A stretch of 64,000 nucleotides of DNA, from contig NZ_QHGY01000011.1 in NCBI RefSeq assembly GCF_003254665.1, positions 393 through 64,392 on the forward strand, read 5' to 3'. The translations under genes and the position numbers were made by a program. Shown here in pieces: positions 1-8,412 of this stretch. Position 1 is the stretch's first letter. Each line of letters starts with the position of its first letter. This stretch comes from Billgrantia lactosivorans. Lineage in GTDB: Bacteria > Pseudomonadota > Gammaproteobacteria > Pseudomonadales > Halomonadaceae. The notes under the pieces are model-generated. The model did not search any database, was not told the origin of the DNA, and saw only the letters and a list, made by a program, of their open reading frames with translations.

Positions 1-143
1 TCGATCTCGATCAGGTCCAGGTTGTCGGGCCAGGTCGAGGTCATGGTCCACTGTTCCTGGGCCTGGGCGGTGGAAGTGAACGCCGCCAGGGCGATGCCAG
101 CGGCCAGGCCGGTGAGGGCAAACTGCGTCTTCATTTTTTTCAT
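1..143 (-). CDS. TRAP transporter solute-binding protein, DctP type (partial, cut by the window edge)
   Basis: Only the first 47 codons lie in the window, read leftwards. They give a typical export signal (MKKMKTQF, then a hydrophobic run ending in AQA) and a mature start resembling WTMTSTWPDNL. That wording is characteristic of DctP/TakP-family periplasmic binding proteins, which deliver organic acids to a TRAP membrane pair. The start is the ATG whose complement is at 141-143, with GGAG about 8 bases upstream; an in-frame ATG three codons later is possible. The substrate cannot be told from this fragment, and the membrane subunits would lie outside the window. Confidence 0.6.
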   Translation of the reverse strand, partial: MKKMKTQFALTGLAAGIALAAFTSTAQAQEQWTMTSTWPDNLDLIEI

Positions 144-483
144 GTCGTGCTCCCTTTATGTGTCTTGTTGTATTGCCGCGATGGAAACGCCATGCCGACG
201 TGCACGGGAGGCGCCCGGGCCTCCGCGCTGATCGCCACGGCCGCTCGGCAAACATCGACAAGCTAGCACGCTGCATGGAGGGAATCGATAGGGCACCGGC
301 GCGAGACGTCGGTATCGGCCAGCATGCTTTTTTTATCAGCAACAGCGAGATATGGAAAATCCACGGCACGATGCGCCTTTATTCGCGAGTTTTCTGTTAG
401 AACTCGAAGATCGGGAAGTTACGGTCGAAATATCGCAGTAGACTAAAGTTATAAGCGAATCAGCGCCGCAGCGGCGACTTGAC
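144..483. other. Intergenic region between divergent dctP-like gene and tmcA
   Basis: This stretch of 340 bases has no credible gene. It should hold the promoters of both flanking genes. A T-run at 328-335 has no stem before it, so it is not a terminator. TAGACTAAAGT occurs at 439-449, close upstream of tmcA; the same 11-mer recurs at 57770 within an inverted repeat. No confident -35/-10 pair was found. Confidence 0.4.
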
Positions 484-3400
484 ATGACCGAGTGGTCAGG
501 AGGTCCATTGGCGGATATCGAGACAGCGGCACGAGAGAGAGCCGAGGCGGCGGCCGCACAGCGCATCAGCGGCTGGCGCACACGCCTGCAAGCCTGCGGC
601 TGGCGCGGCCTGGTGTGGCTCGATGCCGGCGCGGAAGCGGCCATTGGCCAGGCCATCGCCCTGTGGCAGGCGCGTGACTGGCAAGCCCCCTGCTGGGTAG
701 CGTCGCTGCCGCCCGAGGCGGCTCTGCACGGGGCATGGCTACCGCCGGCCAAGGCCAGGACCCGGCTGGGATGCGAGCACGACCTGATCGTCTTCGATGC
801 CGCATCGCCAGGGGCGAGCTTCGATGCGGATGCCTTCGGTGCCGTGAGCGGCACCCTGCGTGCCGGTGGCCTGCTGGTCCTGCTGCTGCCGACGGGCGAG
901 GCCGAGCCCAGCCGCTACCTGGCCCGCCTGCGACGGCGGCTGGCGCAGGACGACGGTGTGGTGCGCTGGCCCGCGGACGATGACCCCGAGCTTCCCGCTC
1001 TGCCCCCATGCCGGGACCGCCAGGGTGGCGCCAGCGGGGATCGCGACTGCCTGACGCCGGATCAGGCCGAGGCGGTAAGGCGCCTGGTCGGCCTGCGGCG
1101 GCGTCGCCCGCTGGTGCTCACCGCCGACCGCGGTCGCGGCAAGAGTGCGGCGCTCGGCATTGCCGCGGCGCGCCTGATGCAGGCGGGCCAGCAGGAAATC
1201 TGGGTAACGGCACCGCGACCCGAGGCGGTTGTGGCCCTCTTCGAGCGCCTGGCGGCACTGCGCCCGCAGGGTCGGCGCGTGGGCAACCGCTTTGCCGATG
1301 CAGGCGGCGGAGGCGTGGAGTTCGTCGCGCCCGACGAGCTGAGCAGGCGGGTCGAGCGAGGCGAGGCCGGGGGCCGAGGCAGCTGGCTGCTGGTGGACGA
1401 GGCCGCCGCCATCCCTGCCGCCATGCTGGGCGAGTGGCTGACGGCGTTTCCGCGCATTGCCTTCGCCACCACGGTGCATGGCTACGAGGGCTCCGGGCGC
1501 GGATTCGCCCTGCGCTTTCGCGAGCGGCTCGAGCGGCAGGCCCCCGATTGGCGCGATTTCCACCTCGCCACGCCGGTGCGCTGGGCCGCGGGCGACCCGC
1601 TCGAGCGGCTGGTCGGCGACCTGTTGCTGCTCGATGCCGAGCCGCCTCCGCTGCCAGGCCGGGCCGCCGCCTCGCCGACGCCTGTGCGCTGGCAGCGGAC
1701 GGCGCTTGCCGCCGACGAAACCGCCCTGCGCGAGACCTTCGGCCTGCTGGTGCAGGCGCACTATCGCACCACGCCGGCCGACCTGCAGCGCCTGCTCGAC
1801 GAGCCGCAGCTCGCCGTCACCACCCTGGCGGATCGTGGCCACACCCAGGCGGTGATGGTGTGTGCCGACGAGGGCGGCTTCGAGGCCGGGCTGGCCGAGC
1901 GGGTGGCCCGGGGCGAGCGTCGCCTGCCGGGACACCTGCTGGCGCAGTCGCTGGCCGCCCATGCCGGCTGCCGCGAGGCGCTGATGGCCCGCCTGCGCCG
2001 GGTGCAGCGCATCGCGGTGCACCCCCGGCGGCGGCGCGAGGGGCTGGGCCGACGGCTGCTGGAGCACGAGCGTGACGCCGCCCGCGAGGCCGGCATCGAC
2101 CTGTTGGGGGCCAGCTTCGGCGCCGAGCCGGGGCTGCTGGCGTTCTGGCAGGCACTGGGCTTTCGCACGGTGCGCCTGGGGCTATCGCGGGAGACTTCGA
2201 CCGGCGAGCACGCCGTGATGGTCGTCGCCCCGCTCGGCCCCGGAGGGGAGCGACTTGCCGACGCCCTGGCGCAGCGCTTCCAGCGCTTGCTGCCCGCCCT
2301 GCTGGCCTTCGAGCTGGCCGAACTCGACCCCGAGGTGGCGCTGGCGCTGCTGGCCGAGGGCCCGCGCCCGGCACTGGATGCGGCCGAGCGCAGCGACATC
2401 GCCGACGTGGCCCATGGGCACCGCGAGCCGGCCCTGGCGCGCCCGGCCGTGCAGGAGCTGGTGCGACGGGCGGCGGTAGCGGGCTGCCGCGAGCCCGACC
2501 TGGCCTGGCTGACCGCCTGGGCCTTCCAGGGCCGCGACGTGGCCTGGCTGGCGGCCCGCTGCGGTGCCAAGGGCCGGCGCCAGGTCATGCAGCGGCTGCG
2601 CGACGTCGTGGCCGGCCTGCACGAAGCCGACCCGGGCGTGCCCTGGGCGGGCTTTTCCCGGCGCCTGCGGCCCGGTAAGGTAGCGCGGTTATCCCCGAGC
2701 AGACGGACCATGAACGAACATCTCGAGCAACTCGCGCCGCAGCCGCTGTGGCGCCACTTCCGGACCCTGTGCAACACGCCGCGGCCCTCGGGGCACGAGG
2801 CCCGGCTGGTGGCCATCCTCGAGCGCTGGGCCGAGCGCCAGGGTCTCGCCCACGACCGCGATGATTTCGGCAACCTGCGCATTCGCAAGCCGGCCTCGCC
2901 GGGCCGGGAAGCGGCGCCAGGCGTCATCCTGCAGGGCCACCTGGACATGGTGGCCCAAGCCAACGCCGACCATCCCCATGACTTCACCCGCGACCCGATC
3001 GAGACCTACGTGGACGCCGGCTGGCTGCGCGCCAGGCACACCACGCTGGGCGCCGACAACGGTCTCGGCGTGGCGGCGGCGCTGGCGATCCTGGAGGACG
3101 GGACGCTGGTCCACGGCCCGCTCGAGGCGCTGTTCACCCTCGAGGAGGAGACCTCCATGGGCGGCGCCTTGCAGCTGGCGGAGAACTGGCTCGAGGGGAA
3201 GGTGTTGCTCAACCTCGATTCGGAGGACCGTGGCGAGGTCTTCATCGGTTGCGCCGGCGGTGCCGACGTCGTGGTGGAGGCCCAATTGCCCATGTCCGGG
3301 CCGGGGGCCGACGAGGTCGCCGTTCGGCTCTCCCTGACCGGGCTGGTGGGCGGCCACTCGGGCATCGACATCCATCGCGGCCGGGGCAACGCCAACCGTC

Positions 3401-4188
3401 TGCTGGTTCGCGTCCTCAGGGCACTGGAAGCCTACGACATCCGCCTGGTGAGCTATCGTGGCGGTACCCTGCGCAACGCCCTCCCGCGGGAGGCCTTCGC
3501 CACTCTGGTGCTCCCTGCCGACGAGGTCGCCGCGGCCACGAACCGCGTGGCGGCGCTGGAGCAGGAGCTGCGCGGCGAGCTGGCCGGGGTCGACGAGAAG
3601 CTGGCGCTGGCCCTGACGCCGCTCGAGGCTCGCCCCGCCCAGGCGCTGCACGCTCACGCCAGCGGCATGCTGCTGGCGGCTCTCAATGCGGCACCCTACG
3701 GGGTCGAGCGCATGAGCAGCACGGTGCCCGGCGTGGTGGAGACCTCCAACAACCTGGGCGTGGTGAGCCTCGACGAGGGCCGCTTCCACCTCTGCGCCCT
3801 GGTGCGTTCGCTGCGTGACAGCGCGGTGAGCGCCATGGCCGACCGCTTCCGCGGCCTGTTCGACCTCATCGGGGCGCGCACCCGGGTCGAGCATGCCTAT
3901 CCCGGCTGGACGCCGGCGCCCGACAGCGACCTGCTGGCACGTTTCCGGCGCCTGCATCGGCAGCAGGTGGGCAGCGAGCCGGCGGTCAAGGTGATCCACG
4001 CGGGGCTGGAGTGCGGCATTCTCGCCGGCAAGTACCCCCATCTCGAGATGATCTCGTTCGGCCCCTCGATCCGCGGCGCCCACTCACCCGACGAACGGGT
4101 CGAGCTGAGCTCGGTGGAGGAGTTCTGGACGCTGCTGCGGGCGCTGATCGAAGACCTGGCCGACGACGCGGCGGTGCGGAAGATCTGA
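484..4188 (+). CDS. tmcA: TmcA tRNA(Met) cytidine acetyltransferase fused in frame to PepD dipeptidase
   Basis: One uninterrupted reading frame of 1234 codons joins two normally separate enzymes. Residues 1-742 are TmcA, which makes N4-acetylcytidine at the wobble base of elongator tRNA-Met using acetyl-CoA and ATP. They show a P-loop TADRGRGKSA near 213, a Walker B element LVDEAAAIP near 304 and a GNAT acetyl-CoA motif (RIAVHPRRRREGLGRRLL) near 510. The usual TmcA length is about 670. Residue 743 is the methionine of a full-length PepD. No stop separates the two in this frame, but both other frames stop just before the PepD ATG (TAA at 2676, TAG at 2681), so a single-base indel would restore two genes. 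Fusion, translational coupling and sequencing error all remain possible. Confidence 0.85.
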   Translation: MTEWSGGPLADIETAARERAEAAAAQRISGWRTRLQACGWRGLVWLDAGAEAAIGQAIALWQARDWQAPCWVASLPPEAALHGAWLPPAKARTRLGCEHDLIVFDAASPGASFDADAFGAVSGTLRAGGLLVLLLPTGEAEPSRYLARLRRRLAQDDGVVRWPADDDPELPALPPCRDRQGGASGDRDCLTPDQAEAVRRLVGLRRRRPLVLTADRGRGKSAALGIAAARLMQAGQQEIWVTAPRPEAVVALFERLAALRPQGRRVGNRFADAGGGGVEFVAPDELSRRVERGEAGGRGSWLLVDEAAAIPAAMLGEWLTAFPRIAFATTVHGYEGSGRGFALRFRERLERQAPDWRDFHLATPVRWAAGDPLERLVGDLLLLDAEPPPLPGRAAASPTPVRWQRTALAADETALRETFGLLVQAHYRTTPADLQRLLDEPQLAVTTLADRGHTQAVMVCADEGGFEAGLAERVARGERRLPGHLLAQSLAAHAGCREALMARLRRVQRIAVHPRRRREGLGRRLLEHERDAAREAGIDLLGASFGAEPGLLAFWQALGFRTVRLGLSRETSTGEHAVMVVAPLGPGGERLADALAQRFQRLLPALLAFELAELDPEVALALLAEGPRPALDAAERSDIADVAHGHREPALARPAVQELVRRAAVAGCREPDLAWLTAWAFQGRDVAWLAARCGAKGRRQVMQRLRDVVAGLHEADPGVPWAGFSRRLRPGKVARLSPSRRTMNEHLEQLAPQPLWRHFRTLCNTPRPSGHEARLVAILERWAERQGLAHDRDDFGNLRIRKPASPGREAAPGVILQGHLDMVAQANADHPHDFTRDPIETYVDAGWLRARHTTLGADNGLGVAAALAILEDGTLVHGPLEALFTLEEETSMGGALQLAENWLEGKVLLNLDSEDRGEVFIGCAGGADVVVEAQLPMSGPGADEVAVRLSLTGLVGGHSGIDIHRGRGNANRLLVRVLRALEAYDIRLVSYRGGTLRNALPREAFATLVLPADEVAAATNRVAALEQELRGELAGVDEKLALALTPLEARPAQALHAHASGMLLAALNAAPYGVERMSSTVPGVVETSNNLGVVSLDEGRFHLCALVRSLRDSAVSAMADRFRGLFDLIGARTRVEHAYPGWTPAPDSDLLARFRRLHRQQVGSEPAVKVIHAGLECGILAGKYPHLEMISFGPSIRGAHSPDERVELSSVEEFWTLLRALIEDLADDAAVRKI
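2710..4188 (+). CDS. pepD: Aminoacyl-histidine dipeptidase (PepD) module, possibly its own gene
   Basis: From this ATG the frame encodes 492 residues, the expected length for PepD (about 485 in E. coli), a cytosolic M20-family metallopeptidase that cleaves X-His dipeptides such as carnosine. Visible metal-site motifs are QGHLDMV, LGADNGLG, LEEETSMGG, LDSEDRGEVFIG and, near the C-terminus, VIHAGLECG. The sequence upstream (GAGCAGACGGACC) is a weak ribosome site, so independent translation is plausible but not certain. It is listed separately because the protein normally stands alone; the enclosing frame is continuous with TmcA. Confidence 0.75.
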   Translation: MNEHLEQLAPQPLWRHFRTLCNTPRPSGHEARLVAILERWAERQGLAHDRDDFGNLRIRKPASPGREAAPGVILQGHLDMVAQANADHPHDFTRDPIETYVDAGWLRARHTTLGADNGLGVAAALAILEDGTLVHGPLEALFTLEEETSMGGALQLAENWLEGKVLLNLDSEDRGEVFIGCAGGADVVVEAQLPMSGPGADEVAVRLSLTGLVGGHSGIDIHRGRGNANRLLVRVLRALEAYDIRLVSYRGGTLRNALPREAFATLVLPADEVAAATNRVAALEQELRGELAGVDEKLALALTPLEARPAQALHAHASGMLLAALNAAPYGVERMSSTVPGVVETSNNLGVVSLDEGRFHLCALVRSLRDSAVSAMADRFRGLFDLIGARTRVEHAYPGWTPAPDSDLLARFRRLHRQQVGSEPAVKVIHAGLECGILAGKYPHLEMISFGPSIRGAHSPDERVELSSVEEFWTLLRALIEDLADDAAVRKI

Positions 4189-4229
4189 ACGGGGGGTGCC
4201 GCTCGCGGTGGCGAGCGGCGGGGGGCGCT

Positions 4230-4793
4230 TCAGGCGTGCTGGCGGCTGTGCTTGCCTTCGGCGATCTCCTCGACCAGCTTGCTGCAGAACGCCTCGAGGT
4301 CGTCGGGCTTGCGGCTGGTGACCAGGCCGCTGTCGACCACGACCTCCTGATCGACCCACTCGGCCCCGGCGTTGCGCAGGTCCTGCTGCACCGAGGGGTA
4401 GGAGGTCATGCGGCGGCCCCTGGCGACACCGGCGTCGATCAGTACCCAGGGGCCGTGGCAGATCGCGCCGACCGGCTTGTGGCTCTCGAAGAAGCGCCGG
4501 GTGAAGGCCAGCGCCTGCGCGTTCTGGCGCAGGGCGTCGGGGTTGAACAGGCCCCCGGGCAGTTCCAGCGCGTCGTAGTCGTCGGCGTCGGCCTGCTCGA
4601 GGCGACGGTCGACGTCGTAGGAGGGGCCCCAGTCGGTCTTCGCCCAGGCGCGAATGCTGTCCTTTTCCGGGGCGATCACGTGGACCGTGGCGCCTGCGCG
4701 CTCGAGTGCCGCCTTGGGTTCGCTGAGTTCCGACTCCTCGAAGCCATCGGTGGCCAGGATGGCGACGGTCTTGCCTTTCAGCTTCTCGCTCAT
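4230..4793 (-). CDS. DJ-1/PfpI family protein (YhbO-like deglycase or class I amidotransferase-like)
   Basis: The 187-residue protein is a single flavodoxin-like DJ-1/PfpI domain. It has the nucleophile elbow AICHGPW with the family cysteine, preceded by ELPGGLFNPD, and the typical opening KTVAILATDGFEESEL. Relatives are YhbO and Pfp1, associated with stress resistance; protease and deglycase activities have both been claimed for the family, so the reaction is left open. It is read towards tmcA-pepD and lies downstream of dps on the same strand, 193 bases away, which fits a stress context. The start ATG is followed directly by SEKLKGK. Confidence 0.85.
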   Translation of the reverse strand: MSEKLKGKTVAILATDGFEESELSEPKAALERAGATVHVIAPEKDSIRAWAKTDWGPSYDVDRRLEQADADDYDALELPGGLFNPDALRQNAQALAFTRRFFESHKPVGAICHGPWVLIDAGVARGRRMTSYPSVQQDLRNAGAEWVDQEVVVDSGLVTSRKPDDLEAFCSKLVEEIAEGKHSRQHA

Positions 4794-4986
4794 GAGCTAT
4801 CTCCTTGCAATCGTGGAACGCCGGCTCCGCCGGCATGAGTGGCGAGTCGCATTGCATGCCCTTAACAGGGTTGTGGCAGATGGCGCCGACGACAAGGGCG
4901 GGAATGTTGCGAAACGTCAAGCTGGATGTCGGCCTGTGGCCGGGGAGACAGGAGCCGAGCGCTGCCCGGCTCCGGCGGGATGCCGC

Positions 4987-5460
4987 TCAGCCCAGGTAGG
5001 CGTTGAGCATCCACACGGTCTTCTCCTGCTCGCGGATGTAATCGCTGGCCTGCGCCGCGGTGCCCTCGTCGTCGGCATCCGAGGCCGTTGCCAGCAGGTC
5101 GCGCTGCAGCTCGATCAGGGTCTGGTAGCCCGCGAGCACGCCGCGCACGCAAGCCTCGCCATCGTGCACGTTCTTGTCTTCGCGGATCTGCGCCATCGAG
5201 ACGTAGTCGCTGTAGGCGTGGACCGGCTTGTGCCCCAGGGTCAGGATGCGCTCGGCCACCTCGTCGACCTTGGTCAGCAGATCGGTATAGAACTCCTCGA
5301 ACTTGGCATGCAGCTCGAAGAACTGCGGGCCCTTCACGTTCCAGTGATAGCCGCGGACATTCATGTAGAAGACCTGGTAGTTCGCCAGCAGGACATTGAG
5401 CTTCTCGGCGAGCTGATTGGCGCTGTCCCGATGCAGGCCGATGGCGTTGGTATCGCTCAT
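4987..5460 (-). CDS. dps: Dps family DNA-binding/ferritin-like protein
   Basis: The 157-residue protein is a complete Dps four-helix bundle. Dps assembles as a dodecamer, oxidises ferrous iron with peroxide at inter-subunit sites, and can coat DNA in stress. The signature YHWNVKGPQFFELHAKFEE carries the ferroxidase His, Asp/Glu set at the expected place, and the C-terminus (EQEKTVWMLNAYLG) is typical. The N-terminal tail has only a few basic residues, so DNA binding is uncertain. The upstream region to 5735 must hold its promoter. Confidence 0.92.
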   Translation of the reverse strand: MSDTNAIGLHRDSANQLAEKLNVLLANYQVFYMNVRGYHWNVKGPQFFELHAKFEEFYTDLLTKVDEVAERILTLGHKPVHAYSDYVSMAQIREDKNVHDGEACVRGVLAGYQTLIELQRDLLATASDADDEGTAAQASDYIREQEKTVWMLNAYLG

Positions 5461-5735
5461 GCGGGTACCCCTTTTCGCATACGATGGAAGTGATGACCCT
5501 GTCTAGGGCGCAGAGGGACGAGACATAAGCAATATCTGCCCATGGTTGCGATAGACTGGGTGCATGATGCCCCGACCGGGGGCGCTGTCAAGGCGCTGCG
5601 CGCGCGAGTCGTGCCCGCCGCGGCCGGGCACTCGGGAACCCCTGGGCCTTCCTGGACTCTCAAGGCCTCAGAGCGGCCCTTGCAAGGTGGGCCGGGCGGC
5701 GTAGAGTGCGGCCGATCACCAACAGGAGAACCTCC

Positions 5736-6290
5736 ATGCGTGTGTGGTGGTGGATGATGCCTGGCCTGGCCTTGCTGGCCGGCTGCCAGACGATGCCGTC
5801 GGAACTGCCCTCCGCCGACCCGCGGCCCGCCGCCGAGTGCCGCTGGGAGAGCGGCGGCATCGGCTCCCGCGAGTGGGTACGTCGTGCCCTCGATGCGCTG
5901 GAGGCGGACGATTTCGTGGTGCGCGACACCGAGCTGGCGCTGGGAGTGGTCAGCGCCGAGCGCACCCGGACCATTCCGGGCTACGGCGACCGCTATGACA
6001 GCTGGGAACGGACCGGTTTCTTCGGCGGCTTCGGCCTGGGTGGCGGCCGCGGTGTCTCCACCGGGGTGATGATCGGCTTCGGCGGCGCCGGTGGCAGCAT
6101 CACCCAGGATGCCACGCAGCTCGAGCGCGTCTCGGTCGTCGCCGATGACGGCTGGGTGCGGGTCAGTCGCGACCTCCAGGTGATCGACTGGCGGGGCGAG
6201 CTGCGCGAGACGCGAAGCGGCAGCGATTCCGCCTTCTGCGGACCGCTGCGCCAGGCCATGCAGGCCGCCAGCGTAGAGGAGGGTCCCTGA
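5736..6290 (+). CDS. Predicted lipoprotein of unknown function
   Basis: The start with AGGAG eight bases upstream is preferred over an in-frame ATG ten codons earlier, because it places a clean lipoprotein signal at the N-terminus (MRVWWWMMPGLALLAGC). The mature part of about 168 residues contains a glycine-rich stretch (GFFGGFGLGGGRG) that may be a membrane-associated or flexible segment, and two further cysteines. I do not recognise a named family. The stop overlaps the ATG of the next lipoprotein gene, so the two are translationally coupled and may work together in the envelope. Confidence 0.7.
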   Translation: MRVWWWMMPGLALLAGCQTMPSELPSADPRPAAECRWESGGIGSREWVRRALDALEADDFVVRDTELALGVVSAERTRTIPGYGDRYDSWERTGFFGGFGLGGGRGVSTGVMIGFGGAGGSITQDATQLERVSVVADDGWVRVSRDLQVIDWRGELRETRSGSDSAFCGPLRQAMQAASVEEGP

Positions 6291-6649
6291 TGCGCGTGCT
6301 TGTCATGGCGCTGCTGCTCGGCGTGCTGTCGGGCTGTGCCACCCCCACGCCGGCACCGGAGCCGCGTGAGCTGACTCTCGCGGCGGCGCCCGAGGCGGTG
6401 CTGCAGGAGATCGTCGGCCTGCTGATGGAGGAGGGCTACGTGATCCGCCATGCCGATGCCGAACTGGGCCGCGTCGAGGCGGTGCTCGCGCGCTGGCCAG
6501 GCTATCGGGTGCGGGCCGAGGTGACTGCCGAAAGCCAGGTCGTGCGCGCCTCGCTGACGGCCACCCGAGGCGGCAGGCCGCTGCCGCCGCACCTGCTCGA
6601 TCCGCTGCTCGCCGAGCTGCAGCGCCGCCTGGGGCTGGCCCCACGATGA
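6290..6649 (+). CDS. Predicted lipoprotein of unknown function
   Basis: This 119-residue protein begins with a short lipobox signal (MRVLVMALLLGVLSGC) followed by a proline-rich linker and a compact alpha/beta-looking domain (EAVLQEIVGLLMEEGYVIRH) with alternating charged and hydrophobic strands. Both this and the preceding lipoprotein contain a stretch that reads like a variant of the same fold (DDFVVRDTELALGVVSAER against EGYVIRHADAELGRVEAVL), suggesting they are distant paralogues. It starts on the last base of the upstream gene (ATGA overlap). Confidence 0.65.
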   Translation: MRVLVMALLLGVLSGCATPTPAPEPRELTLAAAPEAVLQEIVGLLMEEGYVIRHADAELGRVEAVLARWPGYRVRAEVTAESQVVRASLTATRGGRPLPPHLLDPLLAELQRRLGLAPR

Positions 6650-6682
6650 TTCACAACCCGTTCGCATGAGCTATTGGACACC

Positions 6683-7357
6683 ATGACATCTTTGCTTTGC
6701 CTGTGCCGCGCTGCCGCGAGCCGAGCCCGGCTGCTGGGCCTCTTTGCCCTGCTGCTGCCAAGCCTCGCCCTGGCCCACCCCCACGGCTGGATCGACATCC
6801 GCGTACGCCTGGTGGTCGATGAGGAGGGGCGGCTCGAAGCGCTGCACCAGGCATGGCGCATGGACCCCTTCTACAGCCTGGTGCTCATCGAGGAACTGAG
6901 CCAGACCGAAGGCGGGCTGGAAGCGGGCCTCGACCGGCTGGGCGGCGAGATTCGCGGCAACCTGGCGCCGTTCGACTTCTTCACCGAGATGCGCTTGGGC
7001 GACGACCAGTTGAGCCTCGGTGACGTGACCGAATACACCGTGATGGAGCGCGACGGCCGGGTGGAGTTCGTCTTCCTGCTGCCTCTGGCGGAGCCGCAGG
7101 CGCTGGGCGAGCGGACGCTGGAATACCAAGTCTTCGATCCCACCTACTATCTGGAAGTCGTCCACGAGGCGGAGGACGACACGCCGCGGGAAGAGGCGCT
7201 GACGGTCGGCGGCGAGCTGAGCTGCACCACCCGCATCCTGCCCGCCGACCCCGACCCCGAGCAGGTGGCGGAAGCCGCCATGCTCGACGTGGACGACGAG
7301 GCCGAGCCCGGCCTGGGGCGGCATTTCGCCGAGACCGGGGTGGTGACATGCGAGTGA
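6683..7357 (+). CDS. DUF1007 family secreted protein, partner of NicO transporter
   Basis: The protein has a signal peptide ending SLALA and a mature start HPHGWIDIRV, the hallmark of DUF1007, a periplasmic family of unknown biochemistry that is regularly encoded next to NicO/RcnA-type nickel-cobalt exporters. A mid-region FEVDPTYY-like phrase (FDPTYYLEVVHEAED) is also characteristic. I chose ATG at 6683; a TTG at 6674 in the same frame is a possible alternative. Its end overlaps the start of the transporter gene by 10 bases, so the two are coupled. A metal-chaperone role is an inference from context. Confidence 0.8.
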   Translation: MTSLLCLCRAAASRARLLGLFALLLPSLALAHPHGWIDIRVRLVVDEEGRLEALHQAWRMDPFYSLVLIEELSQTEGGLEAGLDRLGGEIRGNLAPFDFFTEMRLGDDQLSLGDVTEYTVMERDGRVEFVFLLPLAEPQALGERTLEYQVFDPTYYLEVVHEAEDDTPREEALTVGGELSCTTRILPADPDPEQVAEAAMLDVDDEAEPGLGRHFAETGVVTCE

Positions 7358-8406
7358 TGGCCAGGGGTATCGCCAAGGTCCCGGGCCGAACCTGGCTGCT
7401 CGGGCTGGGACTGCTGGCGCTCGTCGCGCTGACACTGCTCTTCCTCGGCCGGGGCGGGCTCCAAGGCCTGAGCCTGCAGCTGCTGGCCTGGCAGCGGGAC
7501 TTCCACCGCGCCCTGACCCTTGCCATCACCGAGTTCTCCGGCACGCCCTCGCCGGGGGCCTGGGCGGGGCTGCTGGGCATCAGCTTCGGCTACGGCGTCT
7601 TCCATGCCGCCGGCCCCGGGCATGGCAAGGCGGTGCTGACGACCTACCTGCTCTCGCAGGGCGGTGCGGTGCGCCGCGCGCTGGGGCTCTCCTTCGCCGC
7701 CTCGCTGCTGCAGGGGCTGGTGGCCATCGGCCTGGTCGTGGTGCTGGTGCACGGCCTGGGCTGGGTAACCCGCCAGGCAATGGGAAGCGTCGCGTGGGTC
7801 GAGCAGGCCAGCTTCCTGATGGTGGCGCTGCTGGGCGCCTGGCTGTGCCTGAGGGCGGTTCGGCAGTTGCGCCGCCCGGCCGGGAGCCATGAGCATCATG
7901 CTGCGCATCACGACCACGACCACGACCACGACCATGCGCACGACCACGCCTGCTGCGGCGGTCAGCACCACGTCGACCCGCATCAGGCTGCCGACTGGCG
8001 AACCGCCCTGGCCACGGTGGTCGCCATCGGCATTCGCCCCTGCAGCGGCGGCGTGCTGCTGCTGGGGGCGGCGACCCTGCTGGGTCAGTTCGTCGTCGGA
8101 GTGGCGGCGGTCATGGTGATGGCGCTGGGTACGGCGCTGACCGTCTCCGGCCTGGCGCTGGCCAGCGTGTTGGCGCGCGGCTGGGCCGAGCGGCAACTGG
8201 CGAGGCAGAGCGGCATGCTGCGGGTGGGCCGCCTGCTGAGCTGGGCTGCCCTGGGTGGCGGGCTGGCCATCATGACACTGGGGATCTCGCTGGCAATCAC
8301 CGGCGTGTCCCAGCCCTCGTCGGCGCCGCTGCTGGGGGAGCCGCCCGTCCGGGACAGCCCGGCAGAGCGAGCATCGCCGCCGGGCGGGCATCCCTTCGGC
8401 GGCTGA
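7348..8406 (+). CDS. NicO/RcnA family nickel-cobalt (transition metal) exporter
   Basis: The 352-residue membrane protein carries the family motif HAAGPGHGKAV in an early membrane segment and a cytosolic histidine loop near residues 181-212 (repeated HD pairs, followed by a CC pair and more histidines), typical of metal-sensing loops in NicO/RcnA pumps. A second conserved segment, GIRPCSGGVLLL, lies after the loop. About six to seven membrane segments are predictable by eye. It overlaps the DUF1007 gene, forming a two-gene unit. Which metal is moved (Ni, Co or Zn) cannot be decided. Confidence 0.85.
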   Translation: MRVMARGIAKVPGRTWLLGLGLLALVALTLLFLGRGGLQGLSLQLLAWQRDFHRALTLAITEFSGTPSPGAWAGLLGISFGYGVFHAAGPGHGKAVLTTYLLSQGGAVRRALGLSFAASLLQGLVAIGLVVVLVHGLGWVTRQAMGSVAWVEQASFLMVALLGAWLCLRAVRQLRRPAGSHEHHAAHHDHDHDHDHAHDHACCGGQHHVDPHQAADWRTALATVVAIGIRPCSGGVLLLGAATLLGQFVVGVAAVMVMALGTALTVSGLALASVLARGWAERQLARQSGMLRVGRLLSWAALGGGLAIMTLGISLAITGVSQPSSAPLLGEPPVRDSPAERASPPGGHPFGG

Positions 8407-8412
8407 CGGCGC

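Noticed and set aside
328..335. T-run as a terminator near the start of the window
   Set aside because: There is no stem directly upstream on either strand.
5540..5757. Short plus-strand open frame upstream of the first lipoprotein
   Set aside because: No ribosome site, no recognisable product, and it overlaps the lipoprotein gene in another frame.
7912..7950. CACGAC tandem repeat
   Set aside because: It encodes the histidine loop of the NicO transporter and is in frame, so it is not a separate repeat element.
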